From NCBI RefSeq assembly GCF_000282595.1, contig NZ_AKIZ01000018.1, positions 62,001 through 126,000 of the forward strand: 64,000 nucleotides of DNA, written 5' to 3'. The translations under genes were made by a program, and so were the position numbers. Positions 42,091 to 51,772 of the stretch are shown piece after piece; the stretch's first letter is position 1, and every line of letters begins with the position of its first letter. The notes beneath the pieces were generated by a model. The model was not told the origin of the DNA. It saw nothing but the letters and a program-made list of their open reading frames with translations, and searched no databases. The DNA comes from Phyllobacterium sp. YR531 (GTDB lineage Bacteria; Pseudomonadota; Alphaproteobacteria; Rhizobiales; Rhizobiaceae).

Positions 42091-43014
42091 TCACGCGCCG
42101 CCGAACTTCCAGACCGGGATGCCGAGCCTCTTGGCCTTGTCGGCGAGGTTGTCGTGGATGCCGGTGCCCGGGAAGTGCATCACGCCCTTGGGCACGATCT
42201 CCAGGATCTCGTCATTGCGCTTGAACGGCGCGGCCCGGCCGTGCTTCGTCCAGTCGGGCGCGAAGCCGATCTGCGGCACATCTCGGTTCTTGGCCCAGAG
42301 CGAGGCGATCTTCTCGGCGCCTTTCGGCGACTTGCCATGGATGAGTACCATGTCGGGATGCTTCTCGTGGACTTGGTCGAGCTTGGCCCAGATCAGCCGG
42401 TGGTCGTCATAGTCGAGCCCGCCGGTGATGACGATCTTCGGGCCCGGCGGCAGGAGCACCTCCTGGTCGGCGCGCTTCTTCGCCATCAGGAAATCGCGGC
42501 TGTCGATCATCGCCGAGGTCAGATTGCGATGGTTGACCTTCGATCCGCTGCGCGGGAGCCAGGGCTTGCCGACATTGCGCTCGTAGTGTTCGGCGGCCTG
42601 GTCGCGCATCAGCTCGAAGGCGTTCTGCCGCTCGATCAGCGTCATGCCCTCCGCGGTCAGGTGCTCCAGTTCGACCGACTTCACCTCGCTGCCGTCCTGT
42701 TCGCGCTGCGCCCGCTTCTGGGCCTGCTCGTTATCGTCCAGTTCCCGGCCGATCCGGTCGGTGGCGCGGTGGAAGACGTTGACGATCGACCAGAGGAGAT
42801 CGTCGAGGTCGGGTTCGAGGCGTGTGTCCTCCAGGGTGCCGATCAGGGCGTCGAAGATGTCGGCGACGGCGCCCGCGACCTGGTTGCCGTCGGGCAGAAG
42901 CCGCTGGTCAGGCTCGTCGGCGAAGGGGCGATAGCCGTGGAGCTGCAGTTCGTTGAGGACATGGTTGGTGGGCGAGGATTCGTGGTGCGGTTCGTAGTCG
43001 TCGTGATCGCGCAT
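42091..43014 (-). CDS. DUF2493 protein
   Basis: A 307-residue protein. Its C-terminal part (from about residue 190) contains GPKIVITGGLDYDDHRLIWA and DMVLIHGKSPKGAEKIASLW, the DUF2493 Rossmann-like, SLOG-related domain that probably binds a nucleotide. The N-terminal half is helical and unassigned. The start at 43014 follows a GGAG site; a start 14 codons upstream is possible. Members are frequent on conjugative elements and phages. Related SLOG proteins can sense or process nucleotide signals, but a signalling role here is unproven. Confidence 0.82.
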   Translation of the reverse strand: MRDHDDYEPHHESSPTNHVLNELQLHGYRPFADEPDQRLLPDGNQVAGAVADIFDALIGTLEDTRLEPDLDDLLWSIVNVFHRATDRIGRELDDNEQAQKRAQREQDGSEVKSVELEHLTAEGMTLIERQNAFELMRDQAAEHYERNVGKPWLPRSGSKVNHRNLTSAMIDSRDFLMAKKRADQEVLLPPGPKIVITGGLDYDDHRLIWAKLDQVHEKHPDMVLIHGKSPKGAEKIASLWAKNRDVPQIGFAPDWTKHGRAAPFKRNDEILEIVPKGVMHFPGTGIHDNLADKAKRLGIPVWKFGGA

Positions 43015-43308
43015 GGGATGCTCCGTCGGTTGGACCGCGACCGTCGCGGCCTTCATGGCGACGAAGCCCACGGGCCGGACGGCTGGGCACCCAGAGCGCA
43101 AGCGCAGGGCTCGATGGCTAAGGCCGGCTATTTTGCCTCGCGATGGAAAGGCCCGCAGGGCCGCCGGAAAATAGTCGGCCGCCGCCATTGCCCGGCTGGC
43201 CGGCTTGTGGGCCGATCGCCCTCTCGAAGGCCGAGGCGCGGTCCCACTCCGACGGATCGATGCATCCGCCGAGCACGGCGGCGTCCCGTAGCCCCGTTCT
43301 CCTGCCGG

Positions 43309-44346
43309 CTATGCCGCCAGCGCTATGAAGCGGGCCACGTCCTGCGGCGCGACCTGCAGCCGGGCTTCCGTCCTCAGAGCGTCCAGGCCGAGAGTGCGGA
43401 GATCCTCGTTGAAATCGCCCAGTTCCGGCGAGATGACGATCGCCTCGATCCCGACCCCGTTGGCCCGTTCGATCAGGCTGTCACGCGCACCATCGCCGGC
43501 GGGATCATTGTCGCGGACGATGTAGAGCCGCCGCAGCGTGTCGGGGAACAGGATGGCGGCGAGATGGGCTGCAGAGAGTGCTGCCAGCATCGGCATGTCG
43601 GGCAGGACCTGCCGGAGCGACAGGACGGTCTCGATGCCTTCTCCGGCCGCCATCACCTCGCCACCCATGCCGAAACGCACAGCGTTGCCGAGAAGATCGC
43701 CCATTGCCCGCCTCGGCGTGTCGATCGGCGCCTTGTCACGGCGGTGGGGATCGAGCCAGGTGCGATGCGCTCCGGTGATCTTGCCGCCGAGGTCGGTGAC
43801 GGCCGCGACCATCGCCGGCCAGGTCTCCGTCGGCGAATGCTCGTCGGGGCGATAGTAGCACCGCGGGTGGAAATTCAGGCTTCCGGTTCCGCGCACATCC
43901 GTAATGCCGCGTTGCTGCAGATACGCCTGTACGAGCGTGCCGTGGATCGGCTGCGACATGCGAACCAGTCGGCGCGCCGCTTCGGGCGAGCCATGCGGCG
44001 CCGGGCTTTGCCGCTGGTGCTCACGAGGTTCCAGCTCCGGCAACGGCATCGAGAGGAAGGATCGGGCCTCGTCGGCGACGTCCTTGAAGTCGATCAGGCC
44101 GCAGCTTTCGCGGATGACGTCGAGGAGGTCGCCATGCTCGCCGGTCGCCGCATCGGTCCATTTGCCGGCTGGTCCTTTCGGCGTGTCCTTGAGCCGGACA
44201 TACATCGAGCGGCCGGGCGTGTTGCGCGCGTCGCCCACCAGCCAGTAGCCGCCCTCGCGGCGGCCGCTGGAGAGGTAATGCCGGCACACCGCCTCGGCCT
44301 GCCGGCCGAGACTGTGCGCGAGATCGGAAGCGTCCTGACGTGCCAT
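43309..44346 (-). CDS. Toprim-domain primase-like protein
   Basis: A 345-residue protein. The C-terminal Toprim domain shows the glutamate in EVMAAGEGIETVLSLRQVLP and the aspartate pair in RRLYIVRDNDPAGDGARDSL. The N-terminal part carries a regulator-like block (GGYWLVGDARNTPGRSMYVR). Proteins of this design are plasmid and ICE primases or DNA-processing factors. The start codon shares its A with the stop of the giant helicase gene upstream (TGATG), so the two are translated together. Confidence 0.88.
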   Translation of the reverse strand: MARQDASDLAHSLGRQAEAVCRHYLSSGRREGGYWLVGDARNTPGRSMYVRLKDTPKGPAGKWTDAATGEHGDLLDVIRESCGLIDFKDVADEARSFLSMPLPELEPREHQRQSPAPHGSPEAARRLVRMSQPIHGTLVQAYLQQRGITDVRGTGSLNFHPRCYYRPDEHSPTETWPAMVAAVTDLGGKITGAHRTWLDPHRRDKAPIDTPRRAMGDLLGNAVRFGMGGEVMAAGEGIETVLSLRQVLPDMPMLAALSAAHLAAILFPDTLRRLYIVRDNDPAGDGARDSLIERANGVGIEAIVISPELGDFNEDLRTLGLDALRTEARLQVAPQDVARFIALAA

Positions 44347-47300
44347 CACGCAGCCTCCCGCTCGGAGATGCGCGCCACCGGGAAGGTGTCGAGCAGCTTG
44401 GCGAGGACGCCCGGCCCGGTGGCATCGACCGGCACGAAGAAGCGGAGCTTCCACGAGATGATCTCGCTGAACAGGCCGTATGCCCGCAGCCGGTCCCGCA
44501 TCGCCTCGGTGAAGCCGGTCAGCTCTAGTCGCTGGGCGGTCATGACGCGCGCTCGGCGAAGCTGAAGGCCGTCTGCTAGATCGAGGATCGTGTTGCCGTC
44601 CATTAGCGCGACGAAGGCCTGATCCGGGGTCAGCGACGCGGCGCCGGTGGTGACGGCATTGGCCGCCCAGGCCGGCGAGACGCGGCGACCGATGATCCGC
44701 TCGCCGGCATCGGTCTGGAGCCGGTAGATGCGGGTCGAATCGTTGGGCAGCCGCTTCCAGATCGGCAACAGCAGGCCGCCGACGATATGGATCGTGCTGT
44801 CGGAGAACTCCGGCACATCATTCAGTTCGGCCCACCACGCGGCAGCGAAGGCGGCGCGATCGGCTTCCTCCCAATGACTTTCGTCCATCATGCGCAGCGG
44901 CGCGTGATGCTGCTCCATCGGCCGGATCAGGCAGACGCGGCGCTCGATCTCGCCATCGTCGAGCATCATCGACGGTGCGGGAATCTGCACGGCGGCGCGC
45001 CCCGAGCGGCCGTTGACCAGGAGCCGCGCGCGTGGATCGGAGAGATGGTCGAGCGCGTCGGCCAGGCTCGTCGGTCGATTGCGCTCGCGGCGGGTGATGG
45101 TGAGCAGCCGCGTTTGCGCGCCGGTGCCCGGATGGGTGTGGATCACTTGGCTGGCGGTAACAACGAAGCTCTCCGCCTGCAGCGTCTCGAGTCCGATGTC
45201 GTAAACGCCGCTGCGGATCGCGCCCTCGACCTTGGCGGTGAGGAGCTGTTCGAACGCTGTGAAGAGCACGCCCTGCAGGTCGATCGTCAGCGCCAGGAGC
45301 CGGTTCAGGAAGGTGGTGATCGGCGGCAGCTCATCCTTGATGCCGTTGTCATCCATGAGCTTGAGGCCGGTGGCGGACTCGAAGCGGTCGAGCGAGCAAC
45401 CTTCGACCTTGCCGCGGACGAGCAACAGGAAGAGTTGGCGGAGCGCATCGCGGGCGTATGGGCTTTCCAAATTGTCCTCGGGCCGGAACAAGCCCTGGCC
45501 GCCGGTTTGGCGCTGCCCGCGCGTGATGGCGCCCAGTGTGTCAAGCCGGCGCGCGATCGTCGAGAGGAAGCGCTTCTCGGCCTTCACGTCGCTGGCGATC
45601 GGCCGGAAGAGCGGCGGCTGTGCCTGGTTGGTGCGGTTGGTGCGACCGAGTCCTTGGATCGCGGCGTCAGCCTTCCAGCCCGGCTCCAGGAGATAGTGAA
45701 TACGCAGGCGCTGGTTCTTGGCGGCGAGATCGGCGTGATAGCTGCGCCCCGTGCCGCCGGCGTCGGAGAAGACGAGGACGCGCTTCTGGTCGTCCATGAA
45801 GGCAGCCGCCTCGGAGAGATTGGCTGATCCCGCCCGGTTCTCGACGGCGAGGCGCTCGCCTTTGCGCACCACCCGCCGCGACCGGCCGGTGACCTCGGCG
45901 ACGACATCGGTGCCGAAACGCTGGACGATCTGGTCGAGAGCGCCGGGCACGGGCTCAAGCGATGCGAGCCGCTCGATCAGTTCGTCGCGCCGGGCGACGG
46001 CTTCCAGGCTCTCCACGGGTTGGCCGTCCCGATAGACCGGCCGCGACGACAGTTTGCCCTCGCTGTCGGAGAACGGCTCGTAGAGCTGCACTGGGAAGGA
46101 ATGGGCAAGATAGTCGAGGACATATTCGCGCGGTGTGATGTCTACGCGCACATCGTTCCATTCCTCGGTCGGGATCTCGGCCAGGCGCCGTTCCATCAGG
46201 GCTTCGCCGGTCGAGACGATCTGGATGACGGCTGTGTGCCCATCGGCCAGGTCCTGCTCGATCGAGCGGATCAGCGTCGGGGTTTTCATGCTGGTCAAGA
46301 GATGACCGAAGAAGCGCTGTTTGGCGCTCTCGAAAGCCGAGCGGGCGGCGGACTTCGCCTGCCGGTTCAGCGTCCCCGTCGAGCCGGTGATGTTGGCGGC
46401 CTGCATCGCCGCATCGAGATGATTGTGGATGATGGCGAAGGCGCCGGCATAGGCATCGTAGATGCGGGTCTGCTCGGGCGTGAGCTGATGCTCGACCAGC
46501 TCATATTCGACGCCGTCATAGGAGAGCGACCGGGCCGTGTAGAGGCCGAGCGCGCGCAGGTCGCGGGCGAGCACCTCCATGGCCGCGACGCCGCCATTCT
46601 CAACGGCCTCGACGAATTCGGCGCGATTGGCGAAGGGAAAATCGTTGCCGCCCCACAGGCCGAGCCGCTGGGCATAGGCGAGATTGTGGACGGTCGTCGC
46701 GCCAGTCGCCGAGACGTATACGACGCGGGCGCCCGGCAGCTCGTGCTGGAGCCGGAGCCCCGCACGGCCTTGCTGCGACGGGGCCACGTCGCCCCGTTCT
46801 CCCTTGCCGCCACCGGCGTTCTGCATCGCGTGGGACTCGTCGAAAATGACCACTCCATCAAAGTCGGAGCCCAACCATTCGACGATCTGCTTGACCCGCG
46901 AAAGCTTCTCCCCACGGTCATCGGACCGTAGCGTAGCGTAGGTTAGAAATAGGACGCCTTCGTTCAGCCGGATCGGCGTGCCCTGCGGGAAGCGCGACAG
47001 CGGTGTGACCAGCAGGCGCTCCATGCCGAGCGCCGACCAGTCTCGTTGCGCGTCCTCCAGCAGCTTGTCCGACTTCGAAATCCAGACGGCCTTGCGGCGA
47101 CCCTGTAGCCAGTTATCGAGGATGATGCCGGCGGACTGGCGGCCCTTGCCGGCGCCGGTGCCATCGCCGAGCATGAAGCCACGGCGGAAACGGATGGCGT
47201 TTGGGGCATCGTCCGGCGCGGCGGTGACGAGATCGCCGGTCTCGTCCACGGTCCAAGCGCCGGCGAGATACTCGGAATGGGCCTCGCCGGCATAGATCAC

Positions 47301-48668
47301 CGTCTCGAGCTGGGCGTCGGACAGCAGACCATCGGTAAGGATCGGCGCCGGAAGCGTCGGGCGATAGCTCGGCTTCGGCGGAGCGACCGACGCCATGGCG
47401 GCCGATTGCACCAATTTGGTGGGGTGGGGCTGCGCGCCCGGGATGCGGATCGACTGGAGGGCATAGGCCTCGTAGATCGAGTCCGACAGGCGGCCACCCT
47501 CGAGCGGCGTCCAGTCCACGGTCTCATAGTCGAGCGACACGCCTTCGATCTCAGCCGCGCGCTGGGCGGGCGTGGTAGCTGCGGCACGGGCATGATAGCC
47601 GCGCTCGCTGCGCGGCGCGGCGTCGGGCGCGGCCTTCGGCAGCGAAACATCCATCCGCGGCGGGACACCCCGTTCGATCCAGGCGAGGAGCGTTGCCACG
47701 TCCGGCGCGACACCGGGAGATTTGGGGAAACGAGCGGCGTCCTCGGCCGGCGCCTTGTCGATGACGGTCAGGCGCGTTTCAATGGCCGTGCCGTGCTTGG
47801 CATAGACCGAGCCCGCGACCGCCGCGGTGAACACGACGCGGCCGCGCTCCTGCAGCCGTGCGAAACTGTCCCGCCAGGCCGGCAGCTCGGGCGAGAATTT
47901 CGCGCCGGTGATCGTCACCAGCCGGCCGCCCGGCGCAAGTCGCGCCAGCGCCGAGGCGATGTGGCGATAGGCGGCGTCGGCCACGCGACCGGAGACGTTC
48001 GCCATGACGGAGAACGGCGGGTTCATGATGACGACGCTGGGGATGGTGGTGGGATCGAGATGATCGTCGATCTGGGCGGCGTCGAAGCGCGTGACGGGGA
48101 CGCCTGGAAAGAGAGATGCGAGAAGATCGGCGCGGGTCTCGGCCAGTTCGTTCAGGATGAGATCGGAACCGGCGATCTCCGCGAGGACGGCGAGCAGGCC
48201 CGTGCCGGCCGAGGGCTCCAGGACCCGGTCGGCGGGTGTGAGCGATCCGGCGGTTAATGCGGCCAGGCCGAGCGGGGCCGGCGTCGAGAACTGCTGGAAG
48301 GTCTCAGCTTCCTCTGAGCGGCGCGTGTGGGTCGGCAGCAGCCCGGCGATCTTGGTGAGCGCGGCGAGCCGTGCCGCCGGAGACGCGGCTTTGCGGAAAA
48401 GCGGCTTTCCGTATTTGCGCAGGAAGAGCACCGTCGCCGCCTCGCAAGCGTCGTAGGCCGTCTTCCAGTCCCAAGCGCCGCTGGCGTCGGACGCGCCGAA
48501 GGCCTGCTCCATGGCGGAGCGTAAGATCGCGGCGTCGATCACGCGGCCCTGTTCGAGATGAGGAAGGAGATGGCCGGCGGCGGCGAGAATGGCGGCGGCC
48601 GGACGCGCATCAGGCGCGAGCGGAAGCGAGGCCGCTAGAGCGGCTCCCGGGATTGGGGTGCGATGCAT
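44346..48668 (-). CDS. N6-methyltransferase fused to strawberry-notch (SNF2-like) helicase
   Basis: A 1440-residue protein. The N-terminal third is a DNA adenine methylase-like domain with VLEPSAGTGLLAVLAE and catalytic NPPF at 216-219. A helicase follows: Walker A GTGAGKG near 503-509 and a DEAH-like FDESHAMQN starting at 610, with PGWKADAAIQGLGRTNRTNQ as the C-terminal motif VI-like block. The domain order matches strawberry-notch-type proteins of conjugative elements. The start at 48668 (MHRTPIPGA) follows a good ribosome site. It may modify and protect transferred DNA or counter host restriction; that is inference. Confidence 0.88.
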   Translation of the reverse strand: MHRTPIPGAALAASLPLAPDARPAAAILAAAGHLLPHLEQGRVIDAAILRSAMEQAFGASDASGAWDWKTAYDACEAATVLFLRKYGKPLFRKAASPAARLAALTKIAGLLPTHTRRSEEAETFQQFSTPAPLGLAALTAGSLTPADRVLEPSAGTGLLAVLAEIAGSDLILNELAETRADLLASLFPGVPVTRFDAAQIDDHLDPTTIPSVVIMNPPFSVMANVSGRVADAAYRHIASALARLAPGGRLVTITGAKFSPELPAWRDSFARLQERGRVVFTAAVAGSVYAKHGTAIETRLTVIDKAPAEDAARFPKSPGVAPDVATLLAWIERGVPPRMDVSLPKAAPDAAPRSERGYHARAAATTPAQRAAEIEGVSLDYETVDWTPLEGGRLSDSIYEAYALQSIRIPGAQPHPTKLVQSAAMASVAPPKPSYRPTLPAPILTDGLLSDAQLETVIYAGEAHSEYLAGAWTVDETGDLVTAAPDDAPNAIRFRRGFMLGDGTGAGKGRQSAGIILDNWLQGRRKAVWISKSDKLLEDAQRDWSALGMERLLVTPLSRFPQGTPIRLNEGVLFLTYATLRSDDRGEKLSRVKQIVEWLGSDFDGVVIFDESHAMQNAGGGKGERGDVAPSQQGRAGLRLQHELPGARVVYVSATGATTVHNLAYAQRLGLWGGNDFPFANRAEFVEAVENGGVAAMEVLARDLRALGLYTARSLSYDGVEYELVEHQLTPEQTRIYDAYAGAFAIIHNHLDAAMQAANITGSTGTLNRQAKSAARSAFESAKQRFFGHLLTSMKTPTLIRSIEQDLADGHTAVIQIVSTGEALMERRLAEIPTEEWNDVRVDITPREYVLDYLAHSFPVQLYEPFSDSEGKLSSRPVYRDGQPVESLEAVARRDELIERLASLEPVPGALDQIVQRFGTDVVAEVTGRSRRVVRKGERLAVENRAGSANLSEAAAFMDDQKRVLVFSDAGGTGRSYHADLAAKNQRLRIHYLLEPGWKADAAIQGLGRTNRTNQAQPPLFRPIASDVKAEKRFLSTIARRLDTLGAITRGQRQTGGQGLFRPEDNLESPYARDALRQLFLLLVRGKVEGCSLDRFESATGLKLMDDNGIKDELPPITTFLNRLLALTIDLQGVLFTAFEQLLTAKVEGAIRSGVYDIGLETLQAESFVVTASQVIHTHPGTGAQTRLLTITRRERNRPTSLADALDHLSDPRARLLVNGRSGRAAVQIPAPSMMLDDGEIERRVCLIRPMEQHHAPLRMMDESHWEEADRAAFAAAWWAELNDVPEFSDSTIHIVGGLLLPIWKRLPNDSTRIYRLQTDAGERIIGRRVSPAWAANAVTTGAASLTPDQAFVALMDGNTILDLADGLQLRRARVMTAQRLELTGFTEAMRDRLRAYGLFSEIISWKLRFFVPVDATGPGVLAKLLDTFPVARISEREAA

Positions 48669-48993
48669 GGAGGATACCTCGAAAGAGCGGGGACGGACGA
48701 GCCGGTCCGGCGCTCTCTCTCGACCGGACGGGCTCAAACCTGTCCCGGCCAACCTCTAACTCTCTCGACAAACGCGCTTGAGAATTCCCGCTTCGGGACT
48801 ACATTGGAGGATGTCAGGGTCGCCGTGACGCGAAGCACGGCAAGAACCGCTTGTGACGATAGTCGCAATAGCTGAACTGCCCGAACCAACGGGCCGCCGC
48901 TGACCTGCCAACGCGATTTCGCGGGCGGGTCTCGGCTGCGCGGTTCACCGATCCCGTTCCTTTTCAAAACCGCCGAACATGACGGAGAACGGA
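48669..48993. promoter_or_regulatory. Divergent intergenic region upstream of the helicase gene
   Basis: No gene is visible. It contains CTCTCTCTCGACC at 48713-48725, 45 bp upstream of the helicase start, and the same 13 bases occur upstream of parB (51529-51541). This suggests shared regulation. The rest probably holds the promoters for the helicase (minus) and the 48994 gene (plus). Confidence 0.4.
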
Positions 48994-49332
48994 ATGGGAA
49001 AGGTACTTACGTTTCCCCAGAAGATGATAGCGCCTTTGACGGTGCGGAATGGCGCGAAGCATCGCATCAGCGTCGAAGTGCGGGATGCCGTGCGTCCTCG
49101 CCGCACGCGGTGGGCCGTGCAATTCGAGGTCCAGGAGGCGGCCGGGTTCGCCGCCGTCAACGGTTTCACCGATGCGGCGGTGGCGGCCGGCTATCGGCAT
49201 CGCTTCGATGTCGGTAGCACGCGGGCTGTTCGGCGGTTTGTCGCCGAAACGTCTGATCTCGTGGCTACCGGCAGGATTGCGGTTTGGATCGATGGTGTGC
49301 GTGTGCAGCCTCAGGTCAAGCGGCAAGCATGA
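48994..49332 (+). CDS. Conserved hypothetical protein on the plus strand
   Basis: A 112-residue protein: MGKVLTFPQKMIAPLTVRNG, then VEVRDAVRPRRTRWAVQFEV and a C-terminal half with GYRHRFDVGSTRAVRRFVAE. The start at 48994 has GGAG 6 nt upstream and is preferred to an ATG five codons earlier. It is the only plus-strand gene between the TetR gene at 28222 and the DUF1508 gene at 59432, and it is convergent with parB. I do not recognise a family; the positive charge suggests nucleic-acid binding. Confidence 0.6.
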   Translation: MGKVLTFPQKMIAPLTVRNGAKHRISVEVRDAVRPRRTRWAVQFEVQEAAGFAAVNGFTDAAVAAGYRHRFDVGSTRAVRRFVAETSDLVATGRIAVWIDGVRVQPQVKRQA

Positions 49333-49367
49333 AAAAAAAGGGCCGGAGCGGTTTGCTGCTCCGGCCC
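49332..49367 (-). terminator. Rho-independent terminator of parB
   Basis: GGGCCGGAGC / GCTCCGGCCC, perfect 10-bp stem with an 8-nt loop (49340-49367), followed on the minus strand by eight T (complement of the A-run at 49332-49339). It lies 5 bp beyond the parB stop. On the plus strand there is no T-run, so it mainly serves parB. Confidence 0.85.
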
Positions 49368-49372
49368 TGCAA

Positions 49373-51496
49373 TCATTCGGCGGCAACGAGAGGTAGTTCC
49401 TCGTCCTCAACCGAGATCTCATCGTCGTCACCTACGAGGAAATCAGGAAGCGTCGAACCGTCCTCGCTGACGTTCGAGATTTCCAGCGTGGGGACATCGG
49501 CATTGTCGACCAAACGCAGCGGTTCCGGCAGCCAGCCGGTGTCGGCCAGCAGGCGCTCGGCCTCCTTGGCCATGTCGCCCTTCTTCAGATGGTCGATGAG
49601 CTGCGCGGCCTGTTCGCCGGCGCCCTCGCGGACCGCCTGCAGGATGTGGGGCTTGGTGACCCGGTTTAGGTAGTTGCCGAAGGTCGGACGCCAGCCGGCT
49701 TCGACGATATCGAGCCCGGTCGCCCTCGTCAGGCGGTCGGCCTGGGCGAGCCGCATGTCCAGCGTGTGCTGGGATATGCCGCCGGCGCTGTGCGGGTTCG
49801 GGCGCTCATAGAGGGCGTTAACGCCGTAGCTGACGCAATGCGCCAAGAGCGCCAACCGGCTGGCGTCGTCGAGGCCGGCGAGCCAATCCCACAGCGCGTC
49901 ATCGTCCTTCGGGATGTCGCCAGCCCAGGCGTCGTGACGGTCCCGCACCGCGCGCGCCGACGGGCTATCCTTGAGCGTGTCGTCCTGGGCGGGGAAGAAG
50001 ATGTGCTTCACCCCGGCCTCCATGGCGCCGGTATACATCCGGGTCATGAAGGTGTCCGAGACCAGCTTGTGGAGCAGCGCGGTCATCGCGACGTGCGGGT
50101 TCTCCGCGACGGCATTTCGCAGCGCGAGCGTGCGGTAGGCCGTCAGCTCGATGACCAGGCGCTCCGGCAGCGGCTTGATGATCCCATCGTCCCCATCGTC
50201 CTCGGGCCCGGCGGGCTGCCCGCCAATCGTGATGACGGCCCGCTGCACAACCGGTTCGGTCGGATCGGCGCCGGCTTCCACGACGGTCTCGCTCTCGGTC
50301 TCGATCGGCGCTTCATCCTCGGCCCGTACGTAACCGCGGTCGATGTCGAGGCTGCCGTCGTGGGCGATGCTGATGAACACGCCTGCGTGGGCGATTTCGT
50401 CGGCCTCGAAGCGCACCGGCCGGGACTCGAAAGCGGCGAGCGCCGTCTCGATCTCGCCGAGGCGCTGATCGACCTCGTCCGGCAGCTCGTCGGCGCCTTC
50501 ATATTCGGCCTCGAGCTTCTGATATTCGGTGTTGAGCGCTTCGATGGTGGCCTGCTCCTCGGCAGAGAGGTTGAGTGGTTCGCCTTGCAGCTCGCGCAGG
50601 CCCCGCGTGGCGTCGTAGGGGAAGCTGACCGCGACCTCGATCCACTTCCAACCCTCGGCCGCGATCGCTTCGGCCGTGGCCTTCAGCTTCTCGGCGACCA
50701 GACGATCGAGCAGCGCCGGGTCCTGCAGCCAGCCGCCATCGTCCGATTGGAAGAGATCGCGCATGGTGACGCCGCCGGCCGCCTTATAGTCCTCGACGCC
50801 GACGAACACGGCCCGTTTGTCCGACGCCCGCACCGTGGTTTCGGTGAGCATGCGCCGGATCTGGTACGGCTCCTTGGACCAGGCGTCCTTGATCGCGCCC
50901 CAGACCAGCTCCTGCCGGGCATGGTCGCTCGACACGGTGAAGGCCATGAGCTGCTCCAGCGTCATGCCGTCCTCGGCATAGATGTCGAGCAGCGCGGGCG
51001 ACGCGGACGCCAGCCGCAGCCGCTGCTTCACGACCTGGTCCGGCACGAAGAAGGCTGCGGCGATCTCCTCCTCGCTCATGCCCTTGTCGCGCATGTCTTG
51101 GAAGGCGCGGTACTGGTCGAGGGGATGGAGCGGCGCGCGCTCGATATTCTCGGCGAGCGAGACCTCTTCGGCGAGGATGGCGCTGTCGCGCTCGCGCACC
51201 ACGCAGGGCACCGGCGCGATCTTGGCGAGGCGCTTCTGCTTGACCAGCATCTCCAGCGCCCGGAAGCGGCGGCCGCCGGCGGGCACCTCGAACATGCCGG
51301 TCTCGTTGCCCTCGGCATCGGCGACGGGCACGACGCTGAGACTCTGGATTAGGCCGCGCCGGGCGATCGAGGCCGCGAGGTCCTCGATCGAGACGCCGGC
51401 CTTCACGCGCCGGACGTTCGACTGGCTGAGCACCAGCTTGTTGAAGGGGATGTCACGCGAAGATGGCAGGACGATCTTTTGAGCTGCAGTAGCCAT
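49373..51496 (-). CDS. parB: Large ParB/RepB-type partition protein
   Basis: A 707-residue protein. The N-terminal ParB nuclease-like domain carries SQSNVRRVKAGVSIEDLAAS, then VPAGGRRFRALEML and SLAENIERAPLHPLDQYRAF. A HTH region (EEEIAAAFFVPDQVVKQRLR) follows. The C-terminal 450 residues are unlike ordinary ParB and include long acidic stretches, so the protein is about twice the normal size. Large ParB-like proteins of this kind are usual on alphaproteobacterial elements and may have extra roles. It is far from parA (13 kb), which is unusual for a partition pair. Confidence 0.9.
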   Translation of the reverse strand: MATAAQKIVLPSSRDIPFNKLVLSQSNVRRVKAGVSIEDLAASIARRGLIQSLSVVPVADAEGNETGMFEVPAGGRRFRALEMLVKQKRLAKIAPVPCVVRERDSAILAEEVSLAENIERAPLHPLDQYRAFQDMRDKGMSEEEIAAAFFVPDQVVKQRLRLASASPALLDIYAEDGMTLEQLMAFTVSSDHARQELVWGAIKDAWSKEPYQIRRMLTETTVRASDKRAVFVGVEDYKAAGGVTMRDLFQSDDGGWLQDPALLDRLVAEKLKATAEAIAAEGWKWIEVAVSFPYDATRGLRELQGEPLNLSAEEQATIEALNTEYQKLEAEYEGADELPDEVDQRLGEIETALAAFESRPVRFEADEIAHAGVFISIAHDGSLDIDRGYVRAEDEAPIETESETVVEAGADPTEPVVQRAVITIGGQPAGPEDDGDDGIIKPLPERLVIELTAYRTLALRNAVAENPHVAMTALLHKLVSDTFMTRMYTGAMEAGVKHIFFPAQDDTLKDSPSARAVRDRHDAWAGDIPKDDDALWDWLAGLDDASRLALLAHCVSYGVNALYERPNPHSAGGISQHTLDMRLAQADRLTRATGLDIVEAGWRPTFGNYLNRVTKPHILQAVREGAGEQAAQLIDHLKKGDMAKEAERLLADTGWLPEPLRLVDNADVPTLEISNVSEDGSTLPDFLVGDDDEISVEDEELPLVAAE

Positions 51497-51772
51497 CGGG
51501 ATTTACTCCGCGACGGGCGGCCGAGAGCCTCTCTCTCGACCTCCAACCCGTCACGGCAAAGCCGGTCCTCACTCTCACTCTTGGGGGGCGTTGCGGGGTC
51601 TCCCCGCAGAAGGGGGCGGTCGAGACCTGGGGCTGGGCCGCAGGGGAAAGCTTTCCCCCTCATTTCACGTCACGTTATCGCAGTCGTCCGCGCAGGTAGT
51701 TGTGCTCACCGACGAGGGAGCGAGCCGGAAGCCGCGCCCGGGTCCGCAACACCATTCGGCGCTGGTCTTCAT
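51497..51772. promoter_or_regulatory. Promoter region of parB with repeats and palindromes
   Basis: CTCTCTCTCGACC (51529-51541) matches the copy upstream of the helicase gene. A hairpin TGCGGGG-tct-CCCCGCA lies near 51591-51607 and a perfect 16-bp palindrome GGGGAAAGCTTTCCCC at 51643-51658. The palindrome could be a regulator or partition site, or part of a terminator for the M48 gene. Confidence 0.4.

Noticed and set aside
42154-44565. 803-residue open frame on the plus strand
   Set aside because: Antisense to the DUF2493 and Toprim genes, which carry clear motifs; the long frame results from high GC at third positions.
49766-51352. 528-residue plus-strand open frame
   Set aside because: Shadow of parB, whose ParB motifs are unmistakable.
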